A DNA stretch of 64,000 nt from Bigelowiella natans CCMP2755 (taxonomy: Eukaryota; Cercozoa; Chlorarachniophyceae), in NCBI GenBank assembly GCA_000320545.1, contig ADNK01003472.1, positions 55,973-119,972 of the forward strand, read 5' to 3'. The notes below the pieces were generated by a model, which saw only the letters and a program-made list of their open reading frames with translations, searched no databases and had not been told where the DNA came from. Shown here piece after piece: positions 22,821-34,720 of the stretch; position 1 is the stretch's first letter; every line of letters begins with the position of its first letter. Both the position numbers and the translations under genes were made by a program.

Positions 22821-24495
22821 TCGTTTGGTGCATTCGCTGCGAACAGCGATCCATGATGGCAGCTAATTGCTTGCGCAGTCACAATGGTCTCAGTTGTTGG
22901 CGCTAGCTAGGGCGATGTGCAACACTAGAACACGTACAACATCCACACGCATGTCTAGATGTGCATGTGAATGGACACTGCATGGAACGATGCATGCTGT
23001 CAATGAACACGCGTGCAAACACACACAATGGGCACAGTGATCCCACCCAGCCATGCTAGCATGTTGCGTGGTGTCCATCATGAACATGTCTCTGGATCTG
23101 AAATGTCCAGATGTGTGTGCGTCATGCACTGGTGCACGCGTCCAGACGTGTGAGACGGGTGTGATGAAGTCATCATGTCAAATCTTTTCAATGCGCCCAG
23201 ACGTCTGCACGTGTGCAGTGCTGCGCTGCACGTGCACATTGGCAGTTCCAGAGTTTTGCAGTTGGCCCAACCTGGCAATGACCCTCTTCACTGTGCACCA
23301 GTGCACGCTGTGCTGGTGCATGTGCACACGTCTGATGACACACTCTGGACATTGTTGCTTGAGTCCAGAAGTGAGTGGCGAAGAGTTCTGGAATTGTTTG
23401 ATTTGCACTCTCGTGTTGCTAGCTGTTCCATCAAGATCAATCTTCTCTGGGATCATCACCGCTGCGCTTGCAATGTGATGTGTGGCACGCGTCAGAGCAC
23501 GTCCCCAACTCTGCCAGTCCAGGACCAGTGACAAAGCGCACTTGCAGTGACACCTGGACATCACTTCTGGACTTGAGTGCTCGCTCCGATTCGGCCCACG
23601 TGCGCTCCGCATGGATGACACACGTCCGCGAACAATCGAACACAGCATGCACTGCTAGGCCAGCTGAGTCAGCACTGTGGGTGCCACCAGGTGCCAAGTG
23701 GCAGAGCAGAGCAGACCAGCAGAGCACGTGTGTGACAGTCTAGCAGTGCTCACTCGAATGCAATGACGAATGAACAAAATGCAAGCTTTGGTCCAACAGA
23801 GCGCACACAAGGTTCAAGGTTCGTGTTCACTTCACATGCGTCAGACACAGTGACAATGAACGTGACATCACACGGTGTCCATCACTCACGTTCCAGCAAG
23901 ATGCACTGCAAGCTCTGCCTGCTGACACTGGAACAAGCTGGACAGCAACCTCAAGCGCAGGTGGATTGCTAGATTGATGGACAAGCTGACAAGGGGAGTG
24001 CTCCCCAACTTTTTTCCAAGAACCAAGAAAGAAATCTTGGAAATTGCAGCGATGAAAGAAAGAAAATTCACTGATGACCACGTTTCTGAACGCTTGCATG
24101 AAACTTGCAAAGTGCGAAAACGAAGTGCCTCGAGCTGAAAACAACGAGGACTCGCTGGTGTGGAAACCAACACGTTGAGAGCTGGCTGTTCATGGCTGCT
24201 GGGAAGCAGCACAACTGACGGGACAAAAAAGAGTGAACAGATGCAGCGTGTCAATCCCAACTGGGGACTTCCTGAAGGCTCCATCAATGAGGCGATTCTC
24301 ATCCAGATCACCAGAGGGCTCAGCCAACAAAACTCTGGTTCTGAAGGTCTCGAGTCGAAGGACCAATGTTCGTGTTCGTTCGTCCAAGTGGCTCACCAGG
24401 ACTGGAGGAGTGAAAATCGTGCACGTCTCAAGGAACAATGAGAACAATGATGAACTAGATGAAAATGACTGCACTTCCAAAGTGTGACAAGACAC

Positions 24496-24925
24496 TCACA
24501 ATGTGCGAAGTGCAGTGCCTCGAATTGGCTTCAGTGGAGACTGACCAGCAAACCAGCGGGGTTCGTGCAAGTTCCCAAACGTTGGGTGCCGTGCTGGCGT
24601 GCACCAAACTAGCAGCCAAGTGACGACGACGCAAAGCATCCATCCTGAGCAGGAACTTCCTGACAGCCACGTCCACACGGAGATCAACGTCAGGGACAAC
24701 CTCGTGGGGGGCGCCGAGCAAGACTCTGGTCTTGACAGAGTCATTGTGGGCATCAAAAAGTGAAGAGCAAGCATGTGAAGCAGGAGATGCAGGGCCGAGA
24801 GCTGCTCTGATGCTGGAGAACAATTGAGTTCTCATAGCATTCAAGTGAGCACAATGATGGATGAGGTGGTTGACACTTTGAACAACACCGGCATCGCAAA
24901 GAGGGCAGATCGAGGATGAGGGGGG
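24496..24925 (-). mobile_element. 3' remnant of a non-LTR (LINE) retrotransposon
   Basis: On the minus strand the reading frame gives ICPLCDAGVVQSVNHLIHHC followed by NAMRTQLFSSIRAAL. This C-x2-C-x12-H-x4-C knuckle with a following Arg-rich helix is typical of the C-terminus of LINE reverse transcriptases. The frame stays open for about 130 residues (24844-24496). No reverse transcriptase catalytic domain was found nearby, so this is a truncated, probably dead copy. Confidence 0.6.
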
Positions 24926-25163
24926 GCAACTTGTGGATCAAGGAGCAAATCATTCGATTGTGTTGTGATTCATGATCTAGTGATTTGCGATGTGGTGCAT
25001 GTCTCAGGGATGAAATCCCATTCGATTGTGTTGTGTTAATTGGCGCCTGTCTCAGCTAGAAAATCCCATTCGATTGTGTTGTCATTTGGGATGTTGTGCA
25101 TGCCTCAAGGAGAAGGAGCAATCCCCATTCGATTACCCCCTCTCGTGACCAGAGCATAGGAGC

Positions 25164-27647
25164 ATGGCGGCAAATCCGCCAGCATGGAGAAACCCTTGGG
25201 AGAAAGTGGGTCATGGACGAGCAAAGACAAACAAAACAGTTCCATCATCGCACAAAGGCAAGCAGCAACTTCAGCAAAAAATGTGGGCTTCACACGGTAA
25301 AGAGGAAAGTAGCTGCGAGTTTCATGAGCAACAAAAGAAGCAGCGGTGGCGCACGCACAGCTCCATGTGGAGGCTATCATCTTTTGAGAAACAGGAAGAG
25401 GGCAAAAAGAAGTCAGGAGAGTGGAGGAAAACAGTAATCAAGACTGAACGGAATGAGCAAGGGTTGCGTATTTCAGAGCATAAAGAAAGAAGCTCTAAAA
25501 ATTATGCTCGTGGAAGTGCCACTATTGAAAATAATGGTAAAAAGCATTTGGTAGTGAAAAATAATGATTCTAAACTTACTGTCTGGGGTACTCCTCGAGT
25601 AGCTTCGATACCAATTGCAACTGTGAATAAAAGTAATACTAGTAGTAGTAGTAGTAGTAACAGTAGTAAGAAGAACAAAAATAGGAAGAATAAAAGTAGT
25701 AACTCGTCAATATTGTCGCCGTCGATGCCCATGAAAAATAGTTATAGTGGCATTACTACTACTACTATTGGTGGTAGAAGGGAGAAGCATGACAGTAGGA
25801 GGAACAAATGCGAAGAAAATAGGGGGGTGGGAGCAATTAGAAAAGGGAGAGAGCAGCGGTTAATCTCCCAATTTAATAATAATTCAAAACCTAGCGGTGG
25901 CGAGACCACGAAGCTGATGTTGTCATCGTCTTCATCTTCAAAGAATAAGAAGACTGAAAGACCGACTCCTCAATATAAGCAGCGCCCAAAGCCCACAGAG
26001 AAGTTTAATCTCCTCGACTTCGCATCATCGAAGCAGGGAGGGAGGGGATTGTCATCGTCAAGATTGGGAAGGAAGAAGAAGAAGGCAACGACGATAATGA
26101 CGGCGACGAAGATTGCACAAGCATCACCACAATCGTATCGGCACGAAAGCAGAAAATCGAAGCAGCAGAATGTGATGATGAAGAAGAGGACGACACAAGA
26201 TGATGATGATACATTGAGAATGAAAGGTAGTGGTGCATGGGGTAAATCGCATTTTCGACTGCTCCAAAAGGGAGGAGATACGGTACCCATTGTGTACATG
26301 GGAGGCGGTTCCCTACCAGCAAGAGTATCATCAATAACAACAGCAACTGCAACATCGTCGGCTGTAGTAGTAGCAGCAGCAGACCAACAAGCTGTTGGTA
26401 ATAAAAAATCAAGAGTACCCCTGAATATGATGATAATGGGAATCAAGGAAGAAGAAGATAAAGAAGAAAACAAAGGAAGAGGAAAACAGCGCCAATTACA
26501 GCAGCAGCAGCAAAAGTCCACCATCGTTGAAAAGAGACGTAAGCCTACGAAGATGAAGAAGATCATCGTGAAGGAGCGAGATGCAGCTTTTGTTCGTGGT
26601 ATTATACTTGGGATGGTACACGAAGCCTGCTGCGACGATAAAAATCGAAAGAAGAAGAAGAGGAAGAAAAAGAGGAAGAGCCGTGCTAAGCGCTCTATTC
26701 TCGAGAATTTCCTTGTTGATCATTATCCGTTACGAGACCAGGGCATAGTGCGGCCGTATTGCCAGCAAATACTATGCCCATGCCTTAATGAAGCTGTGGT
26801 AGAATTGCTCACGGAATTGCATAAATTTCAACAAAGAATGCATCTTAAAGCACCTACGCTAGCAAAACGAAAGAAGCGATATGTATGCGGCATGCGAGAG
26901 GTGATGAAATGTGGTAAAAGGAAAAAGCTTAAGCATGTCATTATGGCCCCATATATCGAACCAGTGAAGGGGGAGGGAGGATTAGATTCATTAACGAAGA
27001 GCATTCTAGACCTCTGTAAGGAGGAAAAGATCCAGGTGACATTTGCTCTCAACAGAAAGAATTTAGGAAAGACGCTCAAGAAGAAATCTAAGATTTCCAT
27101 GGTTGGTATCTTGGATCCTAGTGGGGCAAACGACCAGTATTTCAAAATGAGTCAACTAGCGCGTAAGAAAAAAGAGCAGTGGCAGATGTTCCACAATGAC
27201 CAATTTTATCAAGATCCGGACTTTTTGCGTGTATATACAGGACGGGGACCAACTGAAGAGAAAAAAAATGCTGAACAAGTGGAAGAAGAAGAAGGCGGAA
27301 AGGGGGGTAAGAATCGGCGGGATGGACGAGATGAGATTAAACACGATGATAATAATGACGAGTCAGCAGCAAATAATAGAAGAGGACGGAGAACAGATGC
27401 TGCATTATTAGCTAGTGGTAACATTCAACAATATCGAGCTACTAATGATGGCGATGATGATACCAGGTCAGCAGCATCAGGGTCTTCTTCTTCAAGGATG
27501 ATAAGGTTATTAACAACAACTGATAGGAAGAAGGGAAAAAATTTCATGTATAATCCACACGTGAAACCGTTTGTCCCAGCAATCCAGCGGGAGGAAGTCT
27601 CATCAACACCTACAGATGATGGTGATGAGGAAAGCAGAAATTGTTGA
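25164..27647 (+). CDS. SECISBP2: SECIS-binding protein 2 homologue (selenocysteine incorporation)
   Basis: A single uninterrupted frame of 827 codons, ATG in good context (GAGCATGGC), stop TGA. The first ~460 residues are low complexity and very basic (Ser, Lys, Arg, Gln). The C-terminal third is conserved. Residues about 515-565 carry PYCQQILCPCLNEAVVELL and HKFQQRMHLKAPTLAKRKKR. The L7Ae-type RNA-binding domain at about 568-665 has YVCGMREVM, KLKHVIMAPYIEPVKG, GGLDSL, VTFALNRKNLGKTL and SMVGILDPSGANDQYFKM. This order and spacing match animal SBP2 (RLVLGLREVLKHL, FALNRKALGR, VVGI...GAQDQF). SBP2 binds the SECIS element in selenoprotein mRNA 3' UTRs and brings EFSec/Sec-tRNA to the ribosome to read UGA. 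The tail is acidic and Ser-rich. Lack of introns is odd in this intron-rich region; a retrocopy is possible, but the frame is intact. Confidence 0.88.
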   Translation: MAANPPAWRNPWEKVGHGRAKTNKTVPSSHKGKQQLQQKMWASHGKEESSCEFHEQQKKQRWRTHSSMWRLSSFEKQEEGKKKSGEWRKTVIKTERNEQGLRISEHKERSSKNYARGSATIENNGKKHLVVKNNDSKLTVWGTPRVASIPIATVNKSNTSSSSSSNSSKKNKNRKNKSSNSSILSPSMPMKNSYSGITTTTIGGRREKHDSRRNKCEENRGVGAIRKGREQRLISQFNNNSKPSGGETTKLMLSSSSSSKNKKTERPTPQYKQRPKPTEKFNLLDFASSKQGGRGLSSSRLGRKKKKATTIMTATKIAQASPQSYRHESRKSKQQNVMMKKRTTQDDDDTLRMKGSGAWGKSHFRLLQKGGDTVPIVYMGGGSLPARVSSITTATATSSAVVVAAADQQAVGNKKSRVPLNMMIMGIKEEEDKEENKGRGKQRQLQQQQQKSTIVEKRRKPTKMKKIIVKERDAAFVRGIILGMVHEACCDDKNRKKKKRKKKRKSRAKRSILENFLVDHYPLRDQGIVRPYCQQILCPCLNEAVVELLTELHKFQQRMHLKAPTLAKRKKRYVCGMREVMKCGKRKKLKHVIMAPYIEPVKGEGGLDSLTKSILDLCKEEKIQVTFALNRKNLGKTLKKKSKISMVGILDPSGANDQYFKMSQLARKKKEQWQMFHNDQFYQDPDFLRVYTGRGPTEEKKNAEQVEEEEGGKGGKNRRDGRDEIKHDDNNDESAANNRRGRRTDAALLASGNIQQYRATNDGDDDTRSAASGSSSSRMIRLLTTTDRKKGKNFMYNPHVKPFVPAIQREEVSSTPTDDGDEESRNC

Positions 27648-29926
27648 AAAGAAAAGGTTACAACCAAAAATTACACATGGACAAGAGGTCAGTATGCGCG
27701 CCTAGTGCCACTTCATTGCAATCACCTTTGGCATATAGAGCGCCCAGCATGCGGCCTGGATTCCACAACCACGGCAAACCCTGCAAATGTGCACTTGAAC
27801 GTGCTTGTGCGCGTCGCCAACCCATGCTGTGTGATTCAAAATGCCGTGCATGGTGCATGGACAAACTTCGAAAGAGGAAGCATATGAAAGTGTCACATGA
27901 TAGACATGCAATACACAATATATATAATATATATAGTGTATTGCTGTGTCTATTATAAGTATGGTAGACATGCAATACACAATATATATAATATATATAG
28001 TGTATTGCTGTGTCTATTATTCACTAAGTGTTGTGAAAATTTGAGCGTTTGCCGCAGTTGTGCATGTCCCCAAGTTGTGTCCTCGGCGCCTGAGTTTGGG
28101 AATGAGCCCAACATCTAGACGACATGCGATGCATGTGTGCATGCTTCACTCACAACGCGTTCGTTCAGCAAACGCTTGCACAGCGCACCGCGCCTCACAG
28201 TTCACAAGTGCGCATGTAGCTGCACTCACATATCTAGATATGCACTTGCATGATGCGTACTAACGTGGTGTGTTTTGCACACCACGCTTGCTAGCTTGTA
28301 GCTAGCAAGTGCTAGAGTGCATTGTCTGCTAAAATCAGAGCGTCGTCGATCGTTCACAGACCACACCGGGCGCATTGCCAATCGAACCCCTAGCGCAGGT
28401 AGCCAGTGCCACATCTTGTGAGCATCGTGTACATGTCTGTGTGTCGCATAACTAGATAGCTGCGCTACCACCACAAGACCACGAGCAAGCAATAAAATCG
28501 TTGCGTTAGCCAATAGACATGACTACTGTTGGCTGTGCGGCCTGCGCATTGCTAGATTGCATGTCAGGACGCAAGTGTGATAGATGCGCATTAGCTGTTG
28601 TATGCTGTATACGAACAGTGTCCTTCATGTGCCTGCATCGAATTGTTCTATGGCTTCCGGGAGACGGTATTCCGACATGCTGCATTTGACGCATAAGCGA
28701 ATAAATGTCAATCGTAGTAGTGATTAATACTCGTCATCTAGTTTTGAAAATGCGCTCTTACTTTCCCACTTGGATGAAGTATTACCCTTCTACCTGATTC
28801 TTTGTGGTGGAGCTTAGTTCTTTAGCCTCAAATCATCTGCTGATGCGTTGTTCCTTAGCATTAACTTCTTTACACCAGAGCAATGAGCCATCCCTAACAC
28901 TGCTACTACAACCTACACCATAAGTTGGCGAAATAATAATAATATTATGCATTCTAGTTCAGTTTTACTAAAAATGTTAATTAGTATAATGGTGTGTTGG
29001 TGGTCTGTTGCTTTCTCTTCTGTGTTTCGCTACTCCCCGTCCTTCCTCCTCCTTCTCCATTATTACTAACTTATATTAATAATAATACTTCTCCGCTTCT
29101 TGCAAGCCTGCACTGCCTTTGTATTGCCTTTGCGAGAGTACGATTTCGATCATCTAATTAATCATATTTTCCATTTCATATATACGTGATGACATTTATC
29201 ACTTGATTTTAGCACCATACATCGGTGTCATAATACCTCAGTGATAATTAAGTGCGTAAGTGCGTTGTCTTCATGATTGTGGTAATTGAAAGATAAAATA
29301 CAGATAATACTAGATAACAATGGAGTAAGAATGTGCAACAAGTCCATAAGCAGTATGTGACACTGTTATCCTTGCTAACATTATTATCATAATAATTATG
29401 AAAGATGATGCTACTACTGACGGACGCTGCTGCACGTATGTAGACCTAATAGCACTGTTATCATTGCATTGAGAGTCAAAATTGTGAAGAGTGAGGATGC
29501 TCCGAGCCATACTGACATTATCTGTTAGAGAAGGGGGGGGGGGTGGGGATTAATAACCAGTTGTTGATGATGGATGATAACGACTACGATACTGATTATC
29601 ATAATATTAAGAAGACTTGCTATCAACAACCAGGTTCGCCGATTTTTCCATGCCATTTATTTGAGCAAGATCTGATGTCGCACCTGAATAATCATGAGGT
29701 CGTTCAAGGAGAATGATAATAATGACGATAATTCAAACTGCTTTTTCACCGTACATGTATAAAAACTGTCACTGCTCTGTATTTTCCCTTTCACCAAGAG
29801 CAATCTTAAAATCCAAACTTAATTATAGAATGTTCATAAAAGGTCATGGGTTTTGCTACTGTCTGCCTAATTCTCCCGCGACAAAAAAGCACTTAATCAC
29901 TACAACAACAACAATAACAACAACTG

Positions 29927-29958
<32 letters not shown>

Positions 29959-30444
29959 GCTATTTATTTCTTTAACTTCTTCTTCATCTACTGCTACTAC
30001 TACCGTTCATCCAGAGGTGGAAGAAACTAAAACCGAAAAGTACCAAAACGATGGAACGATGTTTAACCTATAAAAATAATAATATAATAATTAGAGGCAG
30101 TAGTAGTAGTGTTGTTCATATCTTAGTACTAGTAGCAGCAGCAGTAGTAGTAGAGTATAACTTGAAATGCACATTTGTTTCATATGTTTTCCTGCTCCAC
30201 TAGAATAAGTAATATGATGTCTATGTGTCTGTTTCCTCTTCCTCCTCCTCCTCCTCCTCCTCCTCCTCCTCCTCCTCCTCACCGCTGCAATAAAATATCT
30301 CAAGATTGCAATAGGTCCCGACAAAAGTATCCTAGAGAGTAGTAAGTAAGTAAATAGTAAGAAGAAGAAGCAGAAAAGGGCTCAATTGAGATTCAGATGC
30401 AGCAGCAGCTGCTTTGAAAGGAGGAGACGCTCTCTTTCTTTCCC

Positions 30445-30479
<35 letters not shown>

Positions 30480-30628
30480 AAATATATAAAGCAACTACAC
30501 TTTTTTCTTTCTCCTATTTTTCTGGTGCTATCTTCCATCAAATGATTAACAAACAATATTCATTGTTGCAACGTGGATCATTTCAATTGTATCAATAAAG
30601 CTCTCCTAAAACTATTATTAGAAACTAA
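27648..30628. other. Intergenic: repeat island, then AT-rich DNA
   Basis: 27.7-28.7 kb is a GC-rich island with a duplicated palindrome (27901-28020). 28.7-30.6 kb is AT-rich and holds microsatellites: ACT/ACA at 29910-29960, CTC at 30237-30282, AC at 30449-30476. Short possible exons (for example GSPIFPCHLFEQ at 29634-29690, +) cannot be connected to anything. Confidence 0.45.
27901..28020. repeat. Tandem pair of an AT-rich palindromic element
   Basis: Two nearly identical 56-bp palindromes, 64 bp apart in start. Each begins TAGACATGCAATACAC, has an AT-only centre and ends GTGTATTGCTGTGTCTA. A third, sequence-diverged copy sits at 36196-36250. TA flanks are compatible with a MITE of the Tc1/mariner type. 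Confidence 0.8.
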
Positions 30629-31434
30629 TTACGCTGGGTCAAAAACGTCTCGAAATCCAATCCCACCCCCAATTACGGCAAACAAGGCTGAAACAATTAA
30701 AGAGCGATGATGAGGATATTGATGGCAATATAATAAGCAAGTGTTAGTATGATCAGTCTGATAATGATGGCTGCTGGGTTTTTATGCGGATAATACTACT
30801 ACTACTACCACTATTACTACAACTACTACAACTACTACTACATTTGAGTATCTTCTCAATGAGTTTTTTCCATTTAAACGGATTTAGGATTTGACGTAAT
30901 GTCTCTGCATACGAATGCCTACCAAATGTGATATTATTGTACACCCAAAGACCCCCTTGTCAAACAAAATGAAATTGAATGGGGAGGCGGATATAACATC
31001 AAGAGGATGATGGGACTTCATCATAATTTTTGGTCAATTCCGAGACCCTTTCATCACCTATCAATCTCATTTGCACCATCATCTTTCCTCAAAAAAGCAT
31101 TACTACTTGAGTTTTTTAATTGTTTCTGATATACGCGCATCCCCAAGAATCTTGGAACCAGAAATGTTACATGATGATGATCCAGGGATACGAGGAGAAA
31201 GGAGAGGAGAGATTGGGAGAGACAAGAAATTAATGATATGTAGAAGACAAGAAATTAATGATTTGTAGAAGGCTGAATGGATTATGGTAAGGGTATAAAA
31301 GTACTTTCCAAAATACTAGATGTAAGAGGATGACATAGTTTTGCATGCACGTGGGTATAAACAAAAAAATATCGATGATGAAGATGATCATGATGAGATC
31401 TAAAGTAGCGCTGCTGCTGCTGCTGCTGCTGAGC

Positions 31435-31465
<31 letters not shown>

Positions 31466-31787
31466 TTACCAACTCGGCTTCGAAGGCATTAGCCAGATAC
31501 TCTGCTACTGCATTTCCACTCTAATCAAGAGAGGGAGTATTTCAAAAGTAAGTAGTACTGTGAGCAGTAATATCAACCACTCCATGTATTATGAATAATA
31601 ATTCTGGAACAGTAATTTGACGATAGTTGTTTAACCAAACGGGCAGTTTTCTCCCTCCCCTTGTTCAAATAAATAATGGCGTGGAGGAAGAGGAGGAAGA
31701 GGAGATATGAGGAGGAGGATGCATGTTGAACATATTTTAATTTCTTCATCTTCAAATGATTATTCTGTTCTCTTTTGTCGTGCTTAG

Positions 31788-31821
<34 letters not shown>

Positions 31822-32198
31822 AAACCTGCAAGATAAAAGGGTTCCACGTCACGTTTGGCCTTGCCACGTGTGCACGAAAACGACCTGATACAGCGAGAAG
31901 AAGCGGAGAGATGATTACAGTACGATAACATAATTACGAGGAAATGACCTTCGGCTAATCCCATAGACCGTGCTTTGTTCCACGCGCGTCGATGCATACC
32001 GATCTTTCTCTACAATATAGTGGTGGTGATGATGGTGGTGATGGTGATGATGGTGATGATGATGATGGAATGCTGTTATAAATAAAAAGAAAAGAAACTA
32101 ATGAAGGAACCAGATTCAATCCTCTTACAGCTCCCCATCTATCCGAGCACATTTCCAAGACCACACTGACAGCAGTCAAAATATCTTCAAATTCGCAA

Positions 32199-32252
<54 letters not shown>

Positions 32253-32918
32253 TAGCTGTGCTTTTACAAGACCTACTCCTCGATTTAAAAATGTTGGTTG
32301 CGCTTTTACTCTACTCTTCAATTTAAAATTGTTGGTTCCCTTCTCATCGCCACTCTGCTGCTGCTGCTGCTGCTGACCTGTGCAATTTTCCAGAGCCCGC
32401 AATGCCATAAATTGTTGATATTAATCGATCAGCGGAGATTGGATTATAGTGCATACAGCCTACCAGTACAACCTAAAAGGCGATGATCATTGATATGAGA
32501 ATAACTGAATTTTAGACTACTTGGAAAGTAGCAATGAATAGGGGGGAGGGATGTATGTGCGCACATAGATTGTGTTGGTTACAAATTGATAGTCCAATAC
32601 CATACAGTCATACCGTGACATTGGATTGGGGTTCTTGGAATGATAGGAGCTGATTTGGCCTGTGCTTCCACTGTACCCCTATCGAAGGACCATCATATCA
32701 TTGTAAGTAGTAGTTAAATAATAATAGTAATGATATCATCACACCAACACGTTCATGAGCCTTTTCATTTTCTCACAGTATATCAAACTACCGGGGGGGA
32801 TGGAGAATCTATCTTCTCTTCGTAGGCAAGAAGAAGTAACTTGGGAGTCGAAGAGCACGAGAAGACATACGACTAGGCGCAGGAGCGAGGAGGAAACGAC
32901 AACATACTTTAGTTCCAT
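30629..32918 (-). CDS. Unidentified multi-exon protein with signal peptide
   Basis: The ATG at 32918 opens MELKYVVVSSSLLRLVVCLL, a good signal peptide, and exon 1 ends at a GTGAGA donor (about 32775). Further exons with good splice sites and in-frame coding: about 32668-32604; about 32445-32385 (RLISTIYGIAGSGKLH); about 32180-32126 (ILTAVSVVLEMC); about 31920-31835 (VIISPLLLAVSG); about 31528-31478 (SGNAVAEYLANAFEAEL); about 31158-31115 (ILGDARISETIKKL); about 30922-30842 (HSYAETLRQILNPFKWKKL); and the last, which joins in phase to give LFAVIGGGIGFRDVFDPA then TAA at 30629. I do not recognise the family. It probably enters the secretory pathway or, as in algae, an organelle. Several exons may be missing; the strand call is fairly firm because donors and acceptors fit only on the minus strand. 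Confidence 0.5.
32201..32252. repeat. TA/TG microsatellite
   Basis: AT run ending in a short TG run, within an intron of the minus-strand gene. Confidence 0.95.
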
Positions 32919-33660
32919 GACAACCACAAGCTACAAAACGTAGCTTTGCAACCGACTCTTGGAGGGATTGTCGAGAGGTGAAATGATGATTGGGGTGCAA
33001 ACAAGTGGCAGCGCTAAAAAGCCATTGCACAAGCCATGCGTCGTCGTTCTGAAGGGTGGGTGAGAGGCAGATCCATCTCGGTAAGACACAAGCGAGAAGG
33101 AATCGCCGATGGACAGAACAAGAATTATCCATCCATTTTTGCCCAAATTGCAACCCTAATGTTGCAACAATATGTGTATATGTATATACATAAGACATAG
33201 AGACACAGCAAAAGAATCGGCGATGGATCCGATACGACGTCATACCCAGCTGAGAACAGGTGTACGACAGTGTACATGTATTAATTGTTGTAGTTGGTGA
33301 ATATGAATTATAAATTTAGCCTGGAAATCAAGGATGCGACTTGATTAACTACCAACTAATTATAGTCCAGCAATCATAGATCAACTAATCTTAGATCTAA
33401 ATCTTAAATTTTAAATCTTAAAATCTTATCCAGCGACAGACAGATAGATGCCAGCGATGCCTATGCCTGCAATGCCTCCTTCTGACGAATCAATCATCTG
33501 GTGACGGGGATCATCAATCCCATGATTGCGTGCCACTCGGAAGTGCGAACAATATTAACAAAGGTGCGTGCATTCTCATTCGTCATTGGTCATTGTCCTA
33601 GTGTTGTTCGTGTGTATTTGTGTATATTATTGAGTGTTTGTGTTTACATTTGTAAAATAA
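32919..33660. other. Intergenic region upstream of the signal-peptide gene
   Basis: No supported gene. A 144-codon minus frame (32809-33243) continues through here, but the signal-peptide frame explains its 3' half better. 33400-33430 has short ATCTTAAA repeats. Confidence 0.4.
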
Positions 33661-34686
33661 ATGATGATGTTTAGATCACGTGTGTTATCTAGTGAGTTTC
33701 TTTGCGTGACCATGCCTGACGCAAACGCAACAACGCACATTCGCAAAGTAATAAAAACGAAATTCAGAAGTCAAGAAGAACCTGAAGACGAGGAAAGAAA
33801 TAGAGGTTATTGTAAAGAAGAATTTAAAGTTGAAGAGGAGAGAGGAAAGCTTCTGCATATGATTTGAGTGCTCCCCCCAGCAAACGCCCCAAGGATGAGC
33901 ACATGCATAATGGGAGGCAGGTCATTAATGCGTGTGTCATCAAAATGGAAAAGAAATGTGTCGAGAAGACATTCTCCGCATCTCAAAGAAATGTGTCGAG
34001 AAGACATTCTCCGCATCTCTAGCATGCGGCGGGAAAAATTGAAAGAGAAAGTTATTGCTGAGAAGGAAATTGAAATGAGAGAGAATTTGACAAAGGGGGA
34101 GATACACGAGCTCCGGGTGAAGGCGATAGAAGAAAAGAAAGCCATGGTTGCTCGAAAACCGAAAGAGGGCATGTCCAAGCAAGAACTGGAACGGCCCACG
34201 AAGCAAGCAAAAGAAAGAGCTGATACGGACATCGAAAAAAAGATGCTATAATGCGTGAAGGCATGAACAATTCGATTTGAAATCGCTTGAGCCTCCCGCG
34301 CTGAAAAGAATAACAGAAGACATTGAGAAGGATGACGTTCGAAATTCGTCCTTGAAAGAGGCAGGTGACGCACGCAACTTATTGGCAACTCCACATTAAA
34401 AACACCACACATTGCTGCACCATCTTGTCACTTGGACATCACACATACCATATGAATCACCCACTGACAACATGTGTTAAGACGACGACGACAATGGAGA
34501 TCACGATATGATGATGATGATAATGATTACGGATGAATGGGGATAATGGATTGATGATCGTGGATGTGATGCTGATGGTAGATACGGATGAAATGTTGAT
34601 TACGCAGATGATGGAAATGTAGAGGAGGATTATTATGGTGCATATTGCTAATATTGGAGAATAGGATGATAGTGAAAGATGATGTA

Positions 34687-34720
<34 letters not shown>

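Larger units (their letters stand above)
22326..25163. other. GC-rich repeat island between the charged gene and SBP2
   Basis: 2.8 kb with base use unlike the genes on either side: dense GTGCA, TGCATG and CACGTG. It holds a compound CA/TA microsatellite (22499-22557), hairpin repeat copy 3 (22605-22820), a LINE 3' remnant (24496-24925) and, at 24960-25130, three tandem-like units around CCCATTCGATTGTGTTGT. 23964-24130 on the plus strand reads as a coding fragment (GVLPNFFPRTKKEILEIAAM), but the frame soon breaks. No intact host gene is supported. Confidence 0.55.

Noticed and set aside
31955-32179. Plus-strand reading NPLTAPHLSEHISKTT as an exon
   Set aside because: The opposite strand has matching acceptor and GTAAGA donor and joins its neighbours.
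32755-32943. Plus frame MENLSSLRRQEEVTW with stop
   Set aside because: It overlaps the minus-strand signal-peptide exon, which has a proper donor and connects in phase to further exons.
33807-34412. 201-codon minus frame rich in Phe, Ser and Leu
   Set aside because: Antisense shadow of Lys/Glu-rich coding; it has no domain and no splice partners.
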